From the NCBI RefSeq assembly GCF_015529805.1, contig NZ_CP064654.1:310001-374000 (forward strand): DNA of 64,000 bases, read 5' to 3'. The notes beneath the pieces are model-generated. The model was not told the DNA's origin, did no database searches, and saw nothing but the letters and a program-made list of their open reading frames with translations. Below, piece by piece: positions 1 through 8,661 of this stretch. Both the position numbers and the translations under genes were made by a program. Position 1 is the stretch's first letter. Every line of letters starts with the position of its first letter. The DNA comes from Qipengyuania soli. Lineage in GTDB: Bacteria; Pseudomonadota; Alphaproteobacteria; Sphingomonadales; Sphingomonadaceae.

Positions 1-489
1 GGCGAACTGCTTTGCCAGCCCCTCGTGTGCCGCGTCCGACTTTGCCACCACCAACAGACCCGATGTATCCTTGTCGATCCTGTGCACTATCCCGGGGCGC
101 GCGACACCGTTGATGCCGGACAGCCTGCCAGCGCAATGGTGGAGCAAGGCGTTGACGAGCGTACCGTCGGGATTTCCGGCAGCGGGGTGCACGACCATCC
201 CGGCTGGCTTGTTGACGACGACGAGGTGGTCGTCCTCGAACACTATATCGAGCGGAATGTCCTGCGGTTCGGCGGCAAGCGGCTCGGGTGGGGGGAGAGC
301 GATCGAAAAGCGAGTGCCCTCGGCGACCTTGGCCGACGCGCTCGTTGCAACGTGCTTGCCGACGGTGACCGCTCCATCGGCGATCAGCGCCTTCACCCGT
401 TCACGCGACAGGCCGGTGGCCTCCGCCAGCGCCTTGTCCAGCCTGCCCGCCGTTCCCAGAGTTCCGGTGATGATTTCCGCCTCGGCCAT
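1..489 (-). CDS. RluA/RluD-family 23S rRNA pseudouridine synthase (3' part cut by window edge)
   Basis: The first 163 codons are present, from an ATG at 489; the C-terminus lies beyond the left edge. Residues about 15-60 form an S4-like RNA-binding domain, followed by the synthase domain with the family motif HRIDKDTSG, whose Asp139 would be the catalytic residue that isomerises uridine. The family converts specific uridines of 23S rRNA to pseudouridine (RluD: helix 69), but the exact target cannot be read from this part. The start lies only 16 bases from the divergent JAMM gene, so the promoters of both must overlap coding sequence. Confidence 0.93.
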   Translation of the reverse strand, partial: MAEAEIITGTLGTAGRLDKALAEATGLSRERVKALIADGAVTVGKHVATSASAKVAEGTRFSIALPPPEPLAAEPQDIPLDIVFEDDHLVVVNKPAGMVVHPAAGNPDGTLVNALLHHCAGRLSGINGVARPGIVHRIDKDTSGLLVVAKSDAAHEGLAKQFA

Positions 490-505
490 GCTAGGGCCAT
501 GCGCG

Positions 506-901
506 ATGGCACTCGAAGTCTCAAGCGCGGTGATCCATGTCCTGCTGGAACAGGCGCGATCTGCCCATCCGCAAGAGTGTTGCGGAATCCTCTTCGGGGC
601 GGCTGGGCGAATCCTTCAAACCGCACCGGCGCGAAACGTGCACTTGCTTCCCGACAGCCATTTCGAGATCGATCCGCAGGCATTGGTCGACGCGCATCGC
701 GCTGCGCGCGCCGGAGGGCCACAGGTCGCCGGCTTCTATCATTCCCATCCCAACGGATTGGCAGAGCCGTCACGAACCGATCGGGAGATGGCGGCACGCG
801 ACGGGATGATCTGGGCCATCGTCGCGGCGGGACGAGTCTGCTTCTGGCGTTCGGGGGATGCGGGTTTCGAACCGCTTCCCTATGTGGCGACGCACCGCTA
901 A
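506..901 (+). CDS. JAMM/MPN+ (Mov34/PAD-1-type) metallopeptidase
   Basis: 131 residues, about the size of a single bacterial JAMM domain. The full zinc signature is visible: Glu24, then His79-Ser-His81-Pro, Ser89 and Asp92 (E...HxHPx6SxxD). This predicts an active zinc isopeptidase or peptidase. Bacterial members remove C-terminal extensions from ubiquitin-like sulfur carriers or act on other small substrates; no ThiS/MoaD/E1 partner is encoded nearby, so the substrate is unknown. The ATG at 506 starts the first conserved helix and is 16 bases from the divergent synthase start. chpT follows after 35 bases, suggesting co-transcription. Confidence 0.86.
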   Translation: MALEVSSAVIHVLLEQARSAHPQECCGILFGAAGRILQTAPARNVHLLPDSHFEIDPQALVDAHRAARAGGPQVAGFYHSHPNGLAEPSRTDREMAARDGMIWAIVAAGRVCFWRSGDAGFEPLPYVATHR

Positions 902-936
902 GACACCCCACGCAATCTTCAGTACCCAGGAACACG

Positions 937-1596
937 ATGGACGACCGCCAATCGATCGACCTTGCCGCGATGCTCTGTTCGCGCCTTTGCCATGACATGC
1001 TGAGCCCCGTCGGGGCGCTATCCAATGGACTTGAACTGCTGGCGGTCGAAACCGACCCTGACATGCGTGCCAATGTGATGCAGCTGCTCGAACAGAGCGC
1101 GCAGATCAGCACCAACAAGCTGAAGTTCTTCCGCCTGGCCTTCGGGGCCGCTGGCGGCTTCGGCGAGCGCGTCGACATCGAAGAGCCCAAGTCACTGATC
1201 GAGGCGCTGGCCGCCGACAAGAACGGCATCACGATCCACTGGGCCCTCGCCCAACCCAACCTCGCCAAGCCGGCGGTCAAGGTGCTGCTGAACTTTGCCC
1301 AGATCGCAATCGATGCACTCGTTCGTGGCGGTACGCTCGATATCGGGGCGGAAGTGCGTAATGGTGCGTGCGAGATCGTGGTTCGCGCCTCGGGTCCCAA
1401 GATCGCCTTCGACGAGACCATCGGTAAGGCACTCGACGGGTCGCTCGATCGATCGGAACTTTCCAGCCGGACAGCTGCTGCTCACATGATTTCTCTCCTC
1501 GCCGAGGGTGCGGGTGGCGGACTGCAGTATGCGAAGACCGACGATGCGCTGGTGCTAGGTGCGGTCCTGCCCGAAAGCGGAGACCTGATCGGGTGA
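937..1596 (+). CDS. chpT: ChpT histidine phosphotransferase
   Basis: 219 residues, the usual ChpT length. The N-terminal helix carries the phospho-accepting box SRLCHDMLSPVGA with His19, followed by a degenerate histidine-kinase-like C-terminal domain without clear ATP-binding boxes. In alphaproteobacteria ChpT passes phosphate from the hybrid kinase CckA to CtrA and CpdR and so governs cell-cycle, motility and envelope gene expression; it is cytosolic. The chosen ATG at 937 begins directly before the conserved helix; the same frame is open far upstream, but that part reads as a shadow of the neighbours. The stop overlaps the GTG of the amidase (GTGA). Confidence 0.93.
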   Translation: MDDRQSIDLAAMLCSRLCHDMLSPVGALSNGLELLAVETDPDMRANVMQLLEQSAQISTNKLKFFRLAFGAAGGFGERVDIEEPKSLIEALAADKNGITIHWALAQPNLAKPAVKVLLNFAQIAIDALVRGGTLDIGAEVRNGACEIVVRASGPKIAFDETIGKALDGSLDRSELSSRTAAAHMISLLAEGAGGGLQYAKTDDALVLGAVLPESGDLIG

Positions 1597-2300
1597 GTAC
1601 CGACGAGCTGGTCCACCAGGAGCGGCTGTCGCCAAATTTCGACGAGCGCGCGCTGCCCGTCGATATGGTCATTCTTCATTACACCGAGATGCTCGGCCCC
1701 GAGGCCGCGCTCGAACGCATGTGCGACCCCGACGCCAAGGTCTCCGCGCATTACCTGATAGCCGAAGACGGCACGGTCACGCGGATCGTGCCCGAGGACA
1801 AACGCGCTTGGCATGCCGGCGTCTCCTACTGGCGCGGGAAGAGGGACATCAACTCGGCCAGCATCGGGATCGAACTCGATCATCCAGGCCATCTTCACGG
1901 CTATCGCGATTTCAGCGAGGCCCAGTTCGAGTCTCTGGTACCTCTGCTGGCGCGGATCATGAAGACGCACGACATCCCGCGTGCCAACGTCATCGGACAC
2001 TCCGACATAGCGCCGCAGCGCAAGATCGATCCGGGCGAACTTTTCCCGTGGGAGCGACTGGCGGAATACGGCCTTTGCCTTCCGCGACCGAAGATCGAAC
2101 TGGGCGATCCCTTCGACAACGATGGCGCCTTCTACCTCGCTTTGGAACGGTTCGGGTACGACATAACCGACGGGCACAAGGCCGTCGAAGCGTTCCAGCG
2201 TCGCTGGCGGCCACACAAGATCGACGGTGAAATCGACGGCGAGGTGCGCGCGATCCTGTTCCAGTTACTCGTCGATCGCGATCGCGGAGCGCACCGCTAG
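1593..2300 (+). CDS. N-acetylmuramoyl-L-alanine amidase (AmpD/AmiD type, Amidase_2)
   Basis: 235 residues from a GTG that overlaps the chpT stop by four bases. The Amidase_2 fold spans about residues 15-150, with likely zinc ligands His29 (VILHYT), His136 (IGHSDIAP) and Asp146 (KIDPG). It would cut the lactyl-amide bond between N-acetylmuramic acid and L-alanine in muropeptides. Residues about 165-225 resemble the small helical peptidoglycan-binding tail of AmiD-type enzymes. No signal peptide is visible, so a cytosolic muropeptide-recycling role like AmpD fits best, although the length with tail resembles AmiD. Confidence 0.92.
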   Translation: MSTDELVHQERLSPNFDERALPVDMVILHYTEMLGPEAALERMCDPDAKVSAHYLIAEDGTVTRIVPEDKRAWHAGVSYWRGKRDINSASIGIELDHPGHLHGYRDFSEAQFESLVPLLARIMKTHDIPRANVIGHSDIAPQRKIDPGELFPWERLAEYGLCLPRPKIELGDPFDNDGAFYLALERFGYDITDGHKAVEAFQRRWRPHKIDGEIDGEVRAILFQLLVDRDRGAHR

Positions 2301-2333
2301 GCGCGATTCGAGCCCGGGTGATATCGCGCCTTT
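2301..2333 (+). terminator. Rho-independent terminator after the amidase
   Basis: An 8-bp stem (ggcgcgat / atcgcgcc) begins at the last base of the stop codon and is followed by only three Ts, so it is a weak terminator. Confidence 0.5.
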
Positions 2334-2613
2334 GGGCGCAAGTTGACCGTCGGCCACGCACACAGACATCAACGGTTCGCCGCAGGACTCACTCTTGCCA
2401 TCCCGAGCCATGTGGCGATTCGGAACTGTTCATTTATGAGACAGGTTCAGATTAACACGCGGCCAGCCGAGCCGAGAAAACGGCAATCCGCCACTTGCCT
2501 CGCGCAGGTTAGTTTGGGGGTTTTTACACCGGGTCTACCTCGCTGGGGGAGGTGGCCCGCCAGTCCGGTCCGGGCGCAGCGCGCCGGCTGGCGACGATTG
2601 AAGGAGTAGAAGT
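2301..2613. other. 313-base intergenic region before the OmpA-family gene
   Basis: The left end holds the weak amidase terminator. The rest is GC-rich with a T-rich patch near 2515-2527. A TTGACC at 2343-2348 could be a -35 element, but no good -10 follows. A strong Shine-Dalgarno (aaggag) sits just before the ATG at 2614. I see no ORF or structured RNA that I can support; it most likely holds the promoter and a leader of the OmpA-family gene. Confidence 0.5.
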
Positions 2614-3501
2614 ATGAGTTTCGTTTCCAAGAGCCACAAGGCTCTTCTCGTAATCGCCGCCATGGCGCTTCCGATGACCGGTAGCCTTTCGGCACAGGAC
2701 ATGGACACCTCTGCCGACGGCGAAGTCCTGACCACCGTTTACGGCGCCACGCCGACCGACCTCAAGGAAATGCCTGCCGGTCCCGAGATCGAAGGCATCA
2801 TCACCGCCCGCAAGGGTGAGAAGATGCAGGTCACCTCGACCGACGGCACCAACACCGTGCTGACGATCAGCGACGCGACCGAAATTCGCGGCCAGGGTGG
2901 CTTCCTTGGCATGAACAAGAACAAGCTGGGCAAGGATGCCCTGCTCAACGGTCTCCCGGTCACTGTCGACACCGTCCAGTGGGGCGGTCGCGGCCTGATC
3001 GCCAGCAAGGTCGCGCTCAAGAGCAAGGACCTCAAGACCGCGCAGATGATCAAGCAGGGCACCGCCCAGGGCTTCGCCGAGCAGACCGCTGCCACCGAAG
3101 CGCTGCGCAGCCGCGTTGCCGACATCGACCAATACAACGTCAAGGGCGTGACCAACGTCTATTTCGACACCGCGAAGTACAACCTGTCCGACCAGGCCCG
3201 TAACGACCTGTGTGCCGCCGCCAGCCAGGCGAACGGCATGGACAATGCCCTGCTGCTGGTGGTCGGATACACCGACTCGACCGGCGACTACGAGTTCAAC
3301 CAGGAACTCAGCGAGAAGCGCGCCAGCCGCGTCGTGAACTACCTCCAGCAGGCCTGTGGCTGGAAGCCGTACCGCATGCTGACCCCGACCGGCATGGCCG
3401 AAGCCGACCCGGCTGCTGACAACAGCACCGAAGAAGGCAAGGCGCAGAACCGCCGTGTCGCGGTGAACATCCTCGTCAGCAAGGGCCTCGACGGCCTCTA
3501 A
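2614..3501 (+). CDS. OmpA family outer-membrane/peptidoglycan-associated protein
   Basis: 295 residues with a signal peptide ending near residue 28 (LSAQD). Residues about 50-150 form a beta-rich domain with the motif TVLTISDATEIRG. Residues about 165-290 are an OmpA-like peptidoglycan-binding domain (NVYFDTAKYNLSDQAR, GYTDSTGDYEFN, EKRASRV, NRRVAVNI). The family anchors the outer membrane to peptidoglycan. A good Shine-Dalgarno (aaggag) precedes the ATG, and a strong terminator follows, so it is a single-gene unit and probably highly expressed. Confidence 0.9.
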   Translation: MSFVSKSHKALLVIAAMALPMTGSLSAQDMDTSADGEVLTTVYGATPTDLKEMPAGPEIEGIITARKGEKMQVTSTDGTNTVLTISDATEIRGQGGFLGMNKNKLGKDALLNGLPVTVDTVQWGGRGLIASKVALKSKDLKTAQMIKQGTAQGFAEQTAATEALRSRVADIDQYNVKGVTNVYFDTAKYNLSDQARNDLCAAASQANGMDNALLLVVGYTDSTGDYEFNQELSEKRASRVVNYLQQACGWKPYRMLTPTGMAEADPAADNSTEEGKAQNRRVAVNILVSKGLDGL

Positions 3502-3522
3502 GACAGGACTGACCGGTTGAAG

Positions 3523-3558
3523 CGGGGCGGGCGGCACAAGTCGTCCGCCCCGTTTTCG
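3523..3558 (+). terminator. Rho-independent terminator after the OmpA-family gene
   Basis: An 11-bp GC-rich stem (cggggcgggcg / cgtccgccccg, one G-U pair) is followed by a T-run (gtttt). Confidence 0.85.
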
Positions 3559-3677
3559 TTGGCATCTTGCGAACAGATGACAGGGCACGGACTTATCCCC
3601 AGCCCTACTGGCCAATCAATCGGGCTAGGGAATATAACTCGTGGCGGGTCGCTGCTTCCTGAAGGGAGGGAGTTGCC

Positions 3678-4397
3678 ATGACACGCAAGTTGTTTGCAGA
3701 GTTCTTCGGTACGTTCTGGCTTGTCTTCGGTGGTTGTGGATCGGCGGTATTGGCCGCAGGTTTTCCCGAATTGGGTATCGGCTTCGTCGGAGTTTCGATG
3801 GCCTTTGGCCTGACGGTCCTGACAATGGCCTATGCCGTCGGAGGGATCTCCGGCGGGCACTTCAACCCCGCGGTTTCACTGGGTCTTGCAGTGGGCGGAC
3901 GGTTCTCCTGGAATGAGTTGATCCCGTACTGGGCTGCCCAGGTCATCGGGGCGTTCTGCGCCGCCGGGACTCTTTTCGTGATCGCCTCAGGTGTGGCCGA
4001 CTGGACACCGGGCGCCTTCGCATCGAATGGCTATGCAGAGCTGTCGCCCGGAGGCTTCTCGATGCAATCGGCCTTCCTGATCGAGTTGGTCCTGACGGGC
4101 ATGTTCCTGATCATCATCCTGGGCTCGACATCGGCAAAGGTACCGGGTGGCTTTGCGCCGATATCTATCGGCCTCGCGCTGACCCTGATCCACCTGATCT
4201 CGATTCCCGTGACCAATACCTCGGTCAACCCGGCGCGATCGACGAGTGTCGCGTTCTATGCAGAGACGGGTGCGGTGCCACAACTGTGGCTGTTCTGGGT
4301 GGCGCCCCTGCTTGGTGCGGCGATCGGAGCCGCAATCTGGCGTTACGTGATCGCTCCCGAGGAATCGCTGCAAGGCATCGGCGGCGAGGGAGAATAG
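3678..4397 (+). CDS. aqpZ: Aquaporin Z (MIP family water channel)
   Basis: 239 residues with six predicted membrane spans and both NPA boxes: GGHFNPAVS (about residues 59-67) and NTSVNPARS (about 174-182). Arg in the second box is the selectivity-filter arginine. Length and motif spacing match AqpZ rather than the longer glycerol facilitators. It moves water through the inner membrane. The Shine-Dalgarno ggaggg lies a few bases before the ATG. Confidence 0.94.
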   Translation: MTRKLFAEFFGTFWLVFGGCGSAVLAAGFPELGIGFVGVSMAFGLTVLTMAYAVGGISGGHFNPAVSLGLAVGGRFSWNELIPYWAAQVIGAFCAAGTLFVIASGVADWTPGAFASNGYAELSPGGFSMQSAFLIELVLTGMFLIIILGSTSAKVPGGFAPISIGLALTLIHLISIPVTNTSVNPARSTSVAFYAETGAVPQLWLFWVAPLLGAAIGAAIWRYVIAPEESLQGIGGEGE

Positions 4398-4402
4398 GTC
4401 GC

Positions 4403-4436
4403 ATTCGCGGGGCGGCTAGGCAGTCGTCCCGCGAAT
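4403..4436 (+). other. Terminator-like hairpin between aqpZ and rnpB
   Basis: A perfect 9-bp inverted repeat (attcgcggg / cccgcgaat) follows the aqpZ stop without a T-run. It may end aqpZ transcription or lie in the rnpB promoter region; an actatat stretch just after it is a possible rnpB -10 element. Confidence 0.45.
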
Positions 4437-4449
4437 GACTATATGCCGC

Positions 4450-4847
<398 letters not shown>

Positions 4848-4866
4848 ACTATTCCGCGAGAAATCG

Positions 4867-5670
4867 TCAGCCGAGTGCGGCTGCAGACGTCGTTATCGTT
4901 CCGTCCGTTTCGACAGCTTGCAGCGCCCGACGCGATTCCCCTTCGAGAACAAGGGCCGTCAGCCGGCCGGTGCGAAATGCGCCGGTATCGATGCCGATGC
5001 GGTGGTCGGTACGTTCGATTTCCTCGAAGATCGTGTGACCGTGCACGACTACGTGGCTGAAGGGTTCGGTGTGCTTGAGGAAGCGTTCGCGGATCCAGCG
5101 CAAGTCTCCCTTCTTCTGGTCCTCGAGCGAACGCTTGGGATTCAGGCCGGCATGGACGAACACATAATCGCCCGCGATGATCATGTCCTCGAATCCCGCC
5201 AGGAACTCGCGGTGATGGTCGGGAACGAGATCAGGAAGCTGGCCCTGCAATTCCCTGATCGTAAGCTCGTTGTAGTGCTTGCGCTTGATGCCGTAGCTGA
5301 GGATCGTTTCGCGCCCACCATGCTTCACGAAATGGCGGAGCATTTCGCGATCCTCGAAGCTTTCGAGGAACATCTCCTCGTGATTGCCGGCAATGCAGCG
5401 CAATTTGCGGGTCAGTCCCCAGTCGCGTGCACGCTCGATAACCCCGGCACTTTCGGGACCGCGGTCGATCAGGTCGCCCAGCAGGACCACCGTGGTCTGC
5501 GCGACCGGTTGCGCTGCATCGTCCGCCTCGATCGCCTCGATGAGCGCATCGAACAGGTCGAGGCGCCCATGGATGTCGCCGATCACATAGTACCGCTCGC
5601 CCTCCGGAACGCGCGATATGCGGCGTTCGGGGGTGCGTTCCTTGAAGAGTTGGCGAAGTGATCGAAGCAT
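4867..5670 (-). CDS. Metallophosphoesterase (PPP-type serine/threonine or dinucleotide phosphatase)
   Basis: 267 residues from the ATG at 5670. The PPP-family metal motifs appear in order: GDIHGR (near residue 31), GDLIDRGPES (near 66), GNHEE (near 96), then HAGL and HGHT. This defines a two-metal calcineurin-like phosphoesterase of the bacterial Ser/Thr phosphatase or ApaH-like subgroup; the substrate is not predictable. Upstream in-frame codons continue to 5913 but look non-coding and run into the porin promoter region. It ends just after rnpB on the other strand. Confidence 0.88.
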   Translation of the reverse strand: MLRSLRQLFKERTPERRISRVPEGERYYVIGDIHGRLDLFDALIEAIEADDAAQPVAQTTVVLLGDLIDRGPESAGVIERARDWGLTRKLRCIAGNHEEMFLESFEDREMLRHFVKHGGRETILSYGIKRKHYNELTIRELQGQLPDLVPDHHREFLAGFEDMIIAGDYVFVHAGLNPKRSLEDQKKGDLRWIRERFLKHTEPFSHVVVHGHTIFEEIERTDHRIGIDTGAFRTGRLTALVLEGESRRALQAVETDGTITTSAAALG

Positions 5671-5930
5671 CGGGTTTGGATTGGGCGTACTCGGGGGAGA
5701 CGGGAGATAGGCGCTATCGTTCCAAGCCACAACTTGCGCTGAACGCCCCTGTGGAAGGCGTTGCGGAAAAATCACAGCTTTTGTGCAACTGCGAAAAGAT
5801 TTCGCTCCATATCTTGCGCAGCGCACGCGTGCCGTGCACAAAAACACTCGTATCTGCACGAGGAACCGAAACAAACCGGTCCCGGCGGATTCGCAGGTGG
5901 GACGAAGCGACACTCGTACAGGAGTTTAAT

Positions 5931-6686
5931 ATGCTGACGTCCTTTCGCGGCCTTTTTGCCGTATCGCTCGCCTCGGCGGGCCTGTTCCTCGCATCGCCGG
6001 CTCTGGCGCAGGACGAAGAGGCTGCGGACAGCGGCCCCGTCACGCTTTCGGCCAATGCGGCGCTGACCACCGACTATCGTTTCCGCGGCGTTTCGCTGTC
6101 AGGCGGAGATCCGGCCATCCAGGGCGGTTTCGACGTCGCCCACGAAAGCGGCTTCTATGTCGGGACCTGGGCTTCGTCGATCGACGGCGGCGATGCTTAT
6201 GGCCAGATGGAACTCGACATCTATGGCGGCTGGAGTGGGCAGCTTACCGATGCGGTAAGCGTGGATGTCGGGGCGGTCTATTACATCTACCCGACCGAGG
6301 ACATCGGCGCAGATGTCGACTATTACGAACTCCTCGGCTCGCTGGGCTTCACGCTCGGACCGGCAGAGGCGACCGTCGGGGTCGGCTATTCGCCCAAGCA
6401 GGATTCGCTCGGTGGCGACGATAACCTCTATCTCTACACCGACCTCGGTGTCGGCATTCCGAGCACTCCGCTGACCCTGACCGGCCACATTGGCTACACC
6501 GATGGTGCGCTTGCTCCGCCGTTGCTGGCCGGTGACGCCGACGATACCGGGATCGACTGGTCCCTCGGTGTCTCGGCGTCGTCAGGTAATTTCGAACTCG
6601 GCGTCAGCTACATGGGCGTCGACGGCACCTCGATCGACGGCTTTACCGACGACACCGTGGTCGCAACTCTCACCGCAAGCTTCTGA
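5931..6686 (+). CDS. TorF family putative porin
   Basis: 251 residues with a signal peptide ending at about residue 26 (SPALAQD). The mature part alternates short aromatic strands typical of an outer-membrane barrel and begins with the family hallmark LTTDYRFRGVSLS; it ends in TASF, a C-terminal aromatic suited to BAM-mediated insertion. The family is common in Sphingomonadales, and its transported substrate is not established. The ATG at 5931 has a Shine-Dalgarno (caggag) six bases upstream; a strong terminator follows. Confidence 0.88.
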   Translation: MLTSFRGLFAVSLASAGLFLASPALAQDEEAADSGPVTLSANAALTTDYRFRGVSLSGGDPAIQGGFDVAHESGFYVGTWASSIDGGDAYGQMELDIYGGWSGQLTDAVSVDVGAVYYIYPTEDIGADVDYYELLGSLGFTLGPAEATVGVGYSPKQDSLGGDDNLYLYTDLGVGIPSTPLTLTGHIGYTDGALAPPLLAGDADDTGIDWSLGVSASSGNFELGVSYMGVDGTSIDGFTDDTVVATLTASF

Positions 6687-6704
6687 TTTAACCCGTGGGG
6701 GGAC

Positions 6705-6733
6705 GGGGGCGGGCTTCGACCCGCCCCCTTTTT
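6705..6733 (+). terminator. Rho-independent terminator after the TorF porin
   Basis: A 9-bp stem (gggggcggg / cccgccccc) with a six-base loop is followed by five Ts. Confidence 0.9.
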
Positions 6734-6883
6734 CATGTCGGATGCGGAACGCCCTGGTCAAATCCCTGCCGCCGAGCGCCAGATCTTTTGCCAATTGCTG
6801 GTGCGCAGGCACTGTCGCGTCGACCGTGCATTGATGTATCGAAGATCTCGCAACCGGCGACGCCGGGCGGTTGATGCACGAAT

Positions 6884-7336
6884 ATGGAGAAGCGACGCGT
6901 GACGAAATACCTCCACACGATGATCCGGGTGGCAGATCCCGATGCCACGGTGGATTTCTTCAAGCTTATCGGTCTGGAGGAGGTCCGCCGGTTCGATAGC
7001 GAGCAAGGGCGGTTCACGCTGATTTTCCTGGCACCGCCCGGTCAGGAAGGGATCGCCGAGGTCGAGCTGACCTACAACTGGCCGCCCGAGGATGGTGGCG
7101 AGGCGGAGCAGTATTCGGGCGGACGCAATTTCGGCCATCTCGCCTATCGGGTCGATAATATCTACGAGACCTGTCAGCGCCTGATGGATGCCGGTGTGAC
7201 CATCAACCGCCCGCCGCGCGACGGGCACATGGCCTTCGTAAGGACCCCAGATGGCATTTCCATCGAACTGCTGCAGGAAGGCTATCTCGAACCGCAGGAG
7301 CCCTGGGCGAGCATGGAGAACACCGGCAGCTGGTAG
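6884..7336 (+). CDS. gloA: VOC-family lactoylglutathione lyase (glyoxalase I)
   Basis: Up to 150 residues, a single-chain GloA-like VOC protein. Four metal-ligand positions are visible: His in KYLHTMIRV, Glu in EVELTYNW, His in FGHLAYRV and Glu in ISIELLQ. GloA converts the hemithioacetal of methylglyoxal and glutathione to S-lactoylglutathione. An in-frame GTG at 6899 gives a start (VTKYLHTM) closer to that of most homologues, so the first five residues are uncertain. It converges on nhaA with a three-base gap. Confidence 0.88.
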   Translation: MEKRRVTKYLHTMIRVADPDATVDFFKLIGLEEVRRFDSEQGRFTLIFLAPPGQEGIAEVELTYNWPPEDGGEAEQYSGGRNFGHLAYRVDNIYETCQRLMDAGVTINRPPRDGHMAFVRTPDGISIELLQEGYLEPQEPWASMENTGSW

Positions 7337-7339
7337 GGA

Positions 7340-8557
7340 TCAGTCGACGTAAGGGTTCTTCGGATCGTCGGGATGCGTCGTCGTCATGCGGAGGATGGCG
7401 TATCCTACCAGTGCCGAGACCAACGAACCCAGCAGAGTGCCGATCTTCGCTTCATCGATCAGCTCACGCGAACCGGGGAATGCAAGTTCGCCGATGAAGA
7501 GCGACATGGTGAAGCCGATCCCGCACAGGATCGAGACACCCCAGACTTCGGGCCAGGTGGACTGGTCCGGGCGAAGCGCGAAGCGGGTTTTTTCCGCAGC
7601 ATAGATTGCGGCGAAGATGCCCACCTGCTTGCCCAGGAACAGGCCGGCGGCGATCGCTATAGGTAGCGGAGCCAGGACGCCTTCGAGCCCCATGCCGCCC
7701 AAATCCACGCCCGCATTGGCGAAACCGAACACGGGAACGATCAGATATGCGCTCCATGGTGCAAGTGCGTGCTCCATCCGCTCGACCATGGTGTCGTCGT
7801 CCTTGCCGACCATCGGGATGGTGAGCGCTGCCAAGACACCGGCAATTGTCGCGTGGACGCCGGAATTGAGGACGAAATACCAAAGGACGACAGCCATCGC
7901 GATGAAAGGCCAGAAGCGCGCTACCTTCATCCGGTTCATCACGAACATCAGGGCGACGACTGCGGCGGCAGCTGCGAGGTAGCCGAGCTTGAGATTGGCG
8001 GTGTAGAAAACCGCGATCACCAAGACTGCGCCGATGTCGTCGACAATGGCGACGGTCAGGAGGAAGAGCCGCAGCGATGCGGGGACCCGATTGCCGAGCA
8101 GGCCAAGCACGCCCATCGCAAAGGCAATATCGGTCGCAGCCGGGATCGCCCATCCGCGCATGAGCTCGGCATCACCCGCGCCGCTGACGAAGAAGACGTA
8201 GATCGCTGCGGGAACGGCCATTCCGGCGATCGCGGCCAGAACCGGCAGCTTGCGCTGCGCATTGGTCGACAATTGGCCTTCGATCCATTCGCGCTTCACC
8301 TCGAGCCCGACGACGAAGAAGAAAACCGCCATGAGCGCGTCGTTAATCCACAGGTGCAGCGTGTTGAGCTTGAACAGTTCAGGCGCGAACAGGGCCCCAT
8401 GGAATAGCGAGTGGTATGCTTCGCGCAGAGGCGAGTTCGCGGCCAGCATAGCCGCCATCGCAACGAGAATGAGGAGTATCCCGGCCGAGGCATCGCTCAC
8501 GAAAAGAGCGCGGACGGGAGCAAAGACGATGCGGAGTGCTGAAGGTCGTTCGGTCAT
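7340..8557 (-). CDS. nhaA: Na+/H+ antiporter NhaA
   Basis: 405 residues with about 12 membrane spans. Signature residues are visible: the paired aspartates in VAIVDDIGAVL (equivalent to E. coli Asp163/164), Asp in PAATDIAFA, and the N-terminal GLEVKREW segment. It exchanges external protons for cytosolic sodium and supports growth in saline or alkaline conditions, fitting a marine or brackish lifestyle. The ATG at 8557 (MTERPSALR) is chosen over an upstream in-frame ATG, which would add a non-conserved extension. It diverges from the glycosyltransferase gene. Confidence 0.94.
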   Translation of the reverse strand: MTERPSALRIVFAPVRALFVSDASAGILLILVAMAAMLAANSPLREAYHSLFHGALFAPELFKLNTLHLWINDALMAVFFFVVGLEVKREWIEGQLSTNAQRKLPVLAAIAGMAVPAAIYVFFVSGAGDAELMRGWAIPAATDIAFAMGVLGLLGNRVPASLRLFLLTVAIVDDIGAVLVIAVFYTANLKLGYLAAAAAVVALMFVMNRMKVARFWPFIAMAVVLWYFVLNSGVHATIAGVLAALTIPMVGKDDDTMVERMEHALAPWSAYLIVPVFGFANAGVDLGGMGLEGVLAPLPIAIAAGLFLGKQVGIFAAIYAAEKTRFALRPDQSTWPEVWGVSILCGIGFTMSLFIGELAFPGSRELIDEAKIGTLLGSLVSALVGYAILRMTTTHPDDPKNPYVD

Positions 8558-8661
8558 CGCGGCCCGCTTTTGAGGAAAGAGCCTCGACTTGCAAGTCCAA
8601 CACAGGGCGTTGCCACTCAACTGTCGCATCGCTACAAGTCCGGGACAGGGGGATCAGGGTC

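Noticed and set aside
25..936. Upstream extension of the chpT frame
   Set aside because: It crosses the pseudouridine synthase and JAMM genes; the ATG at 937 starts at the conserved helix.
2524..3615. 363-codon minus-strand frame over the OmpA-family gene
   Set aside because: Shadow frame; it also runs through the downstream terminator.
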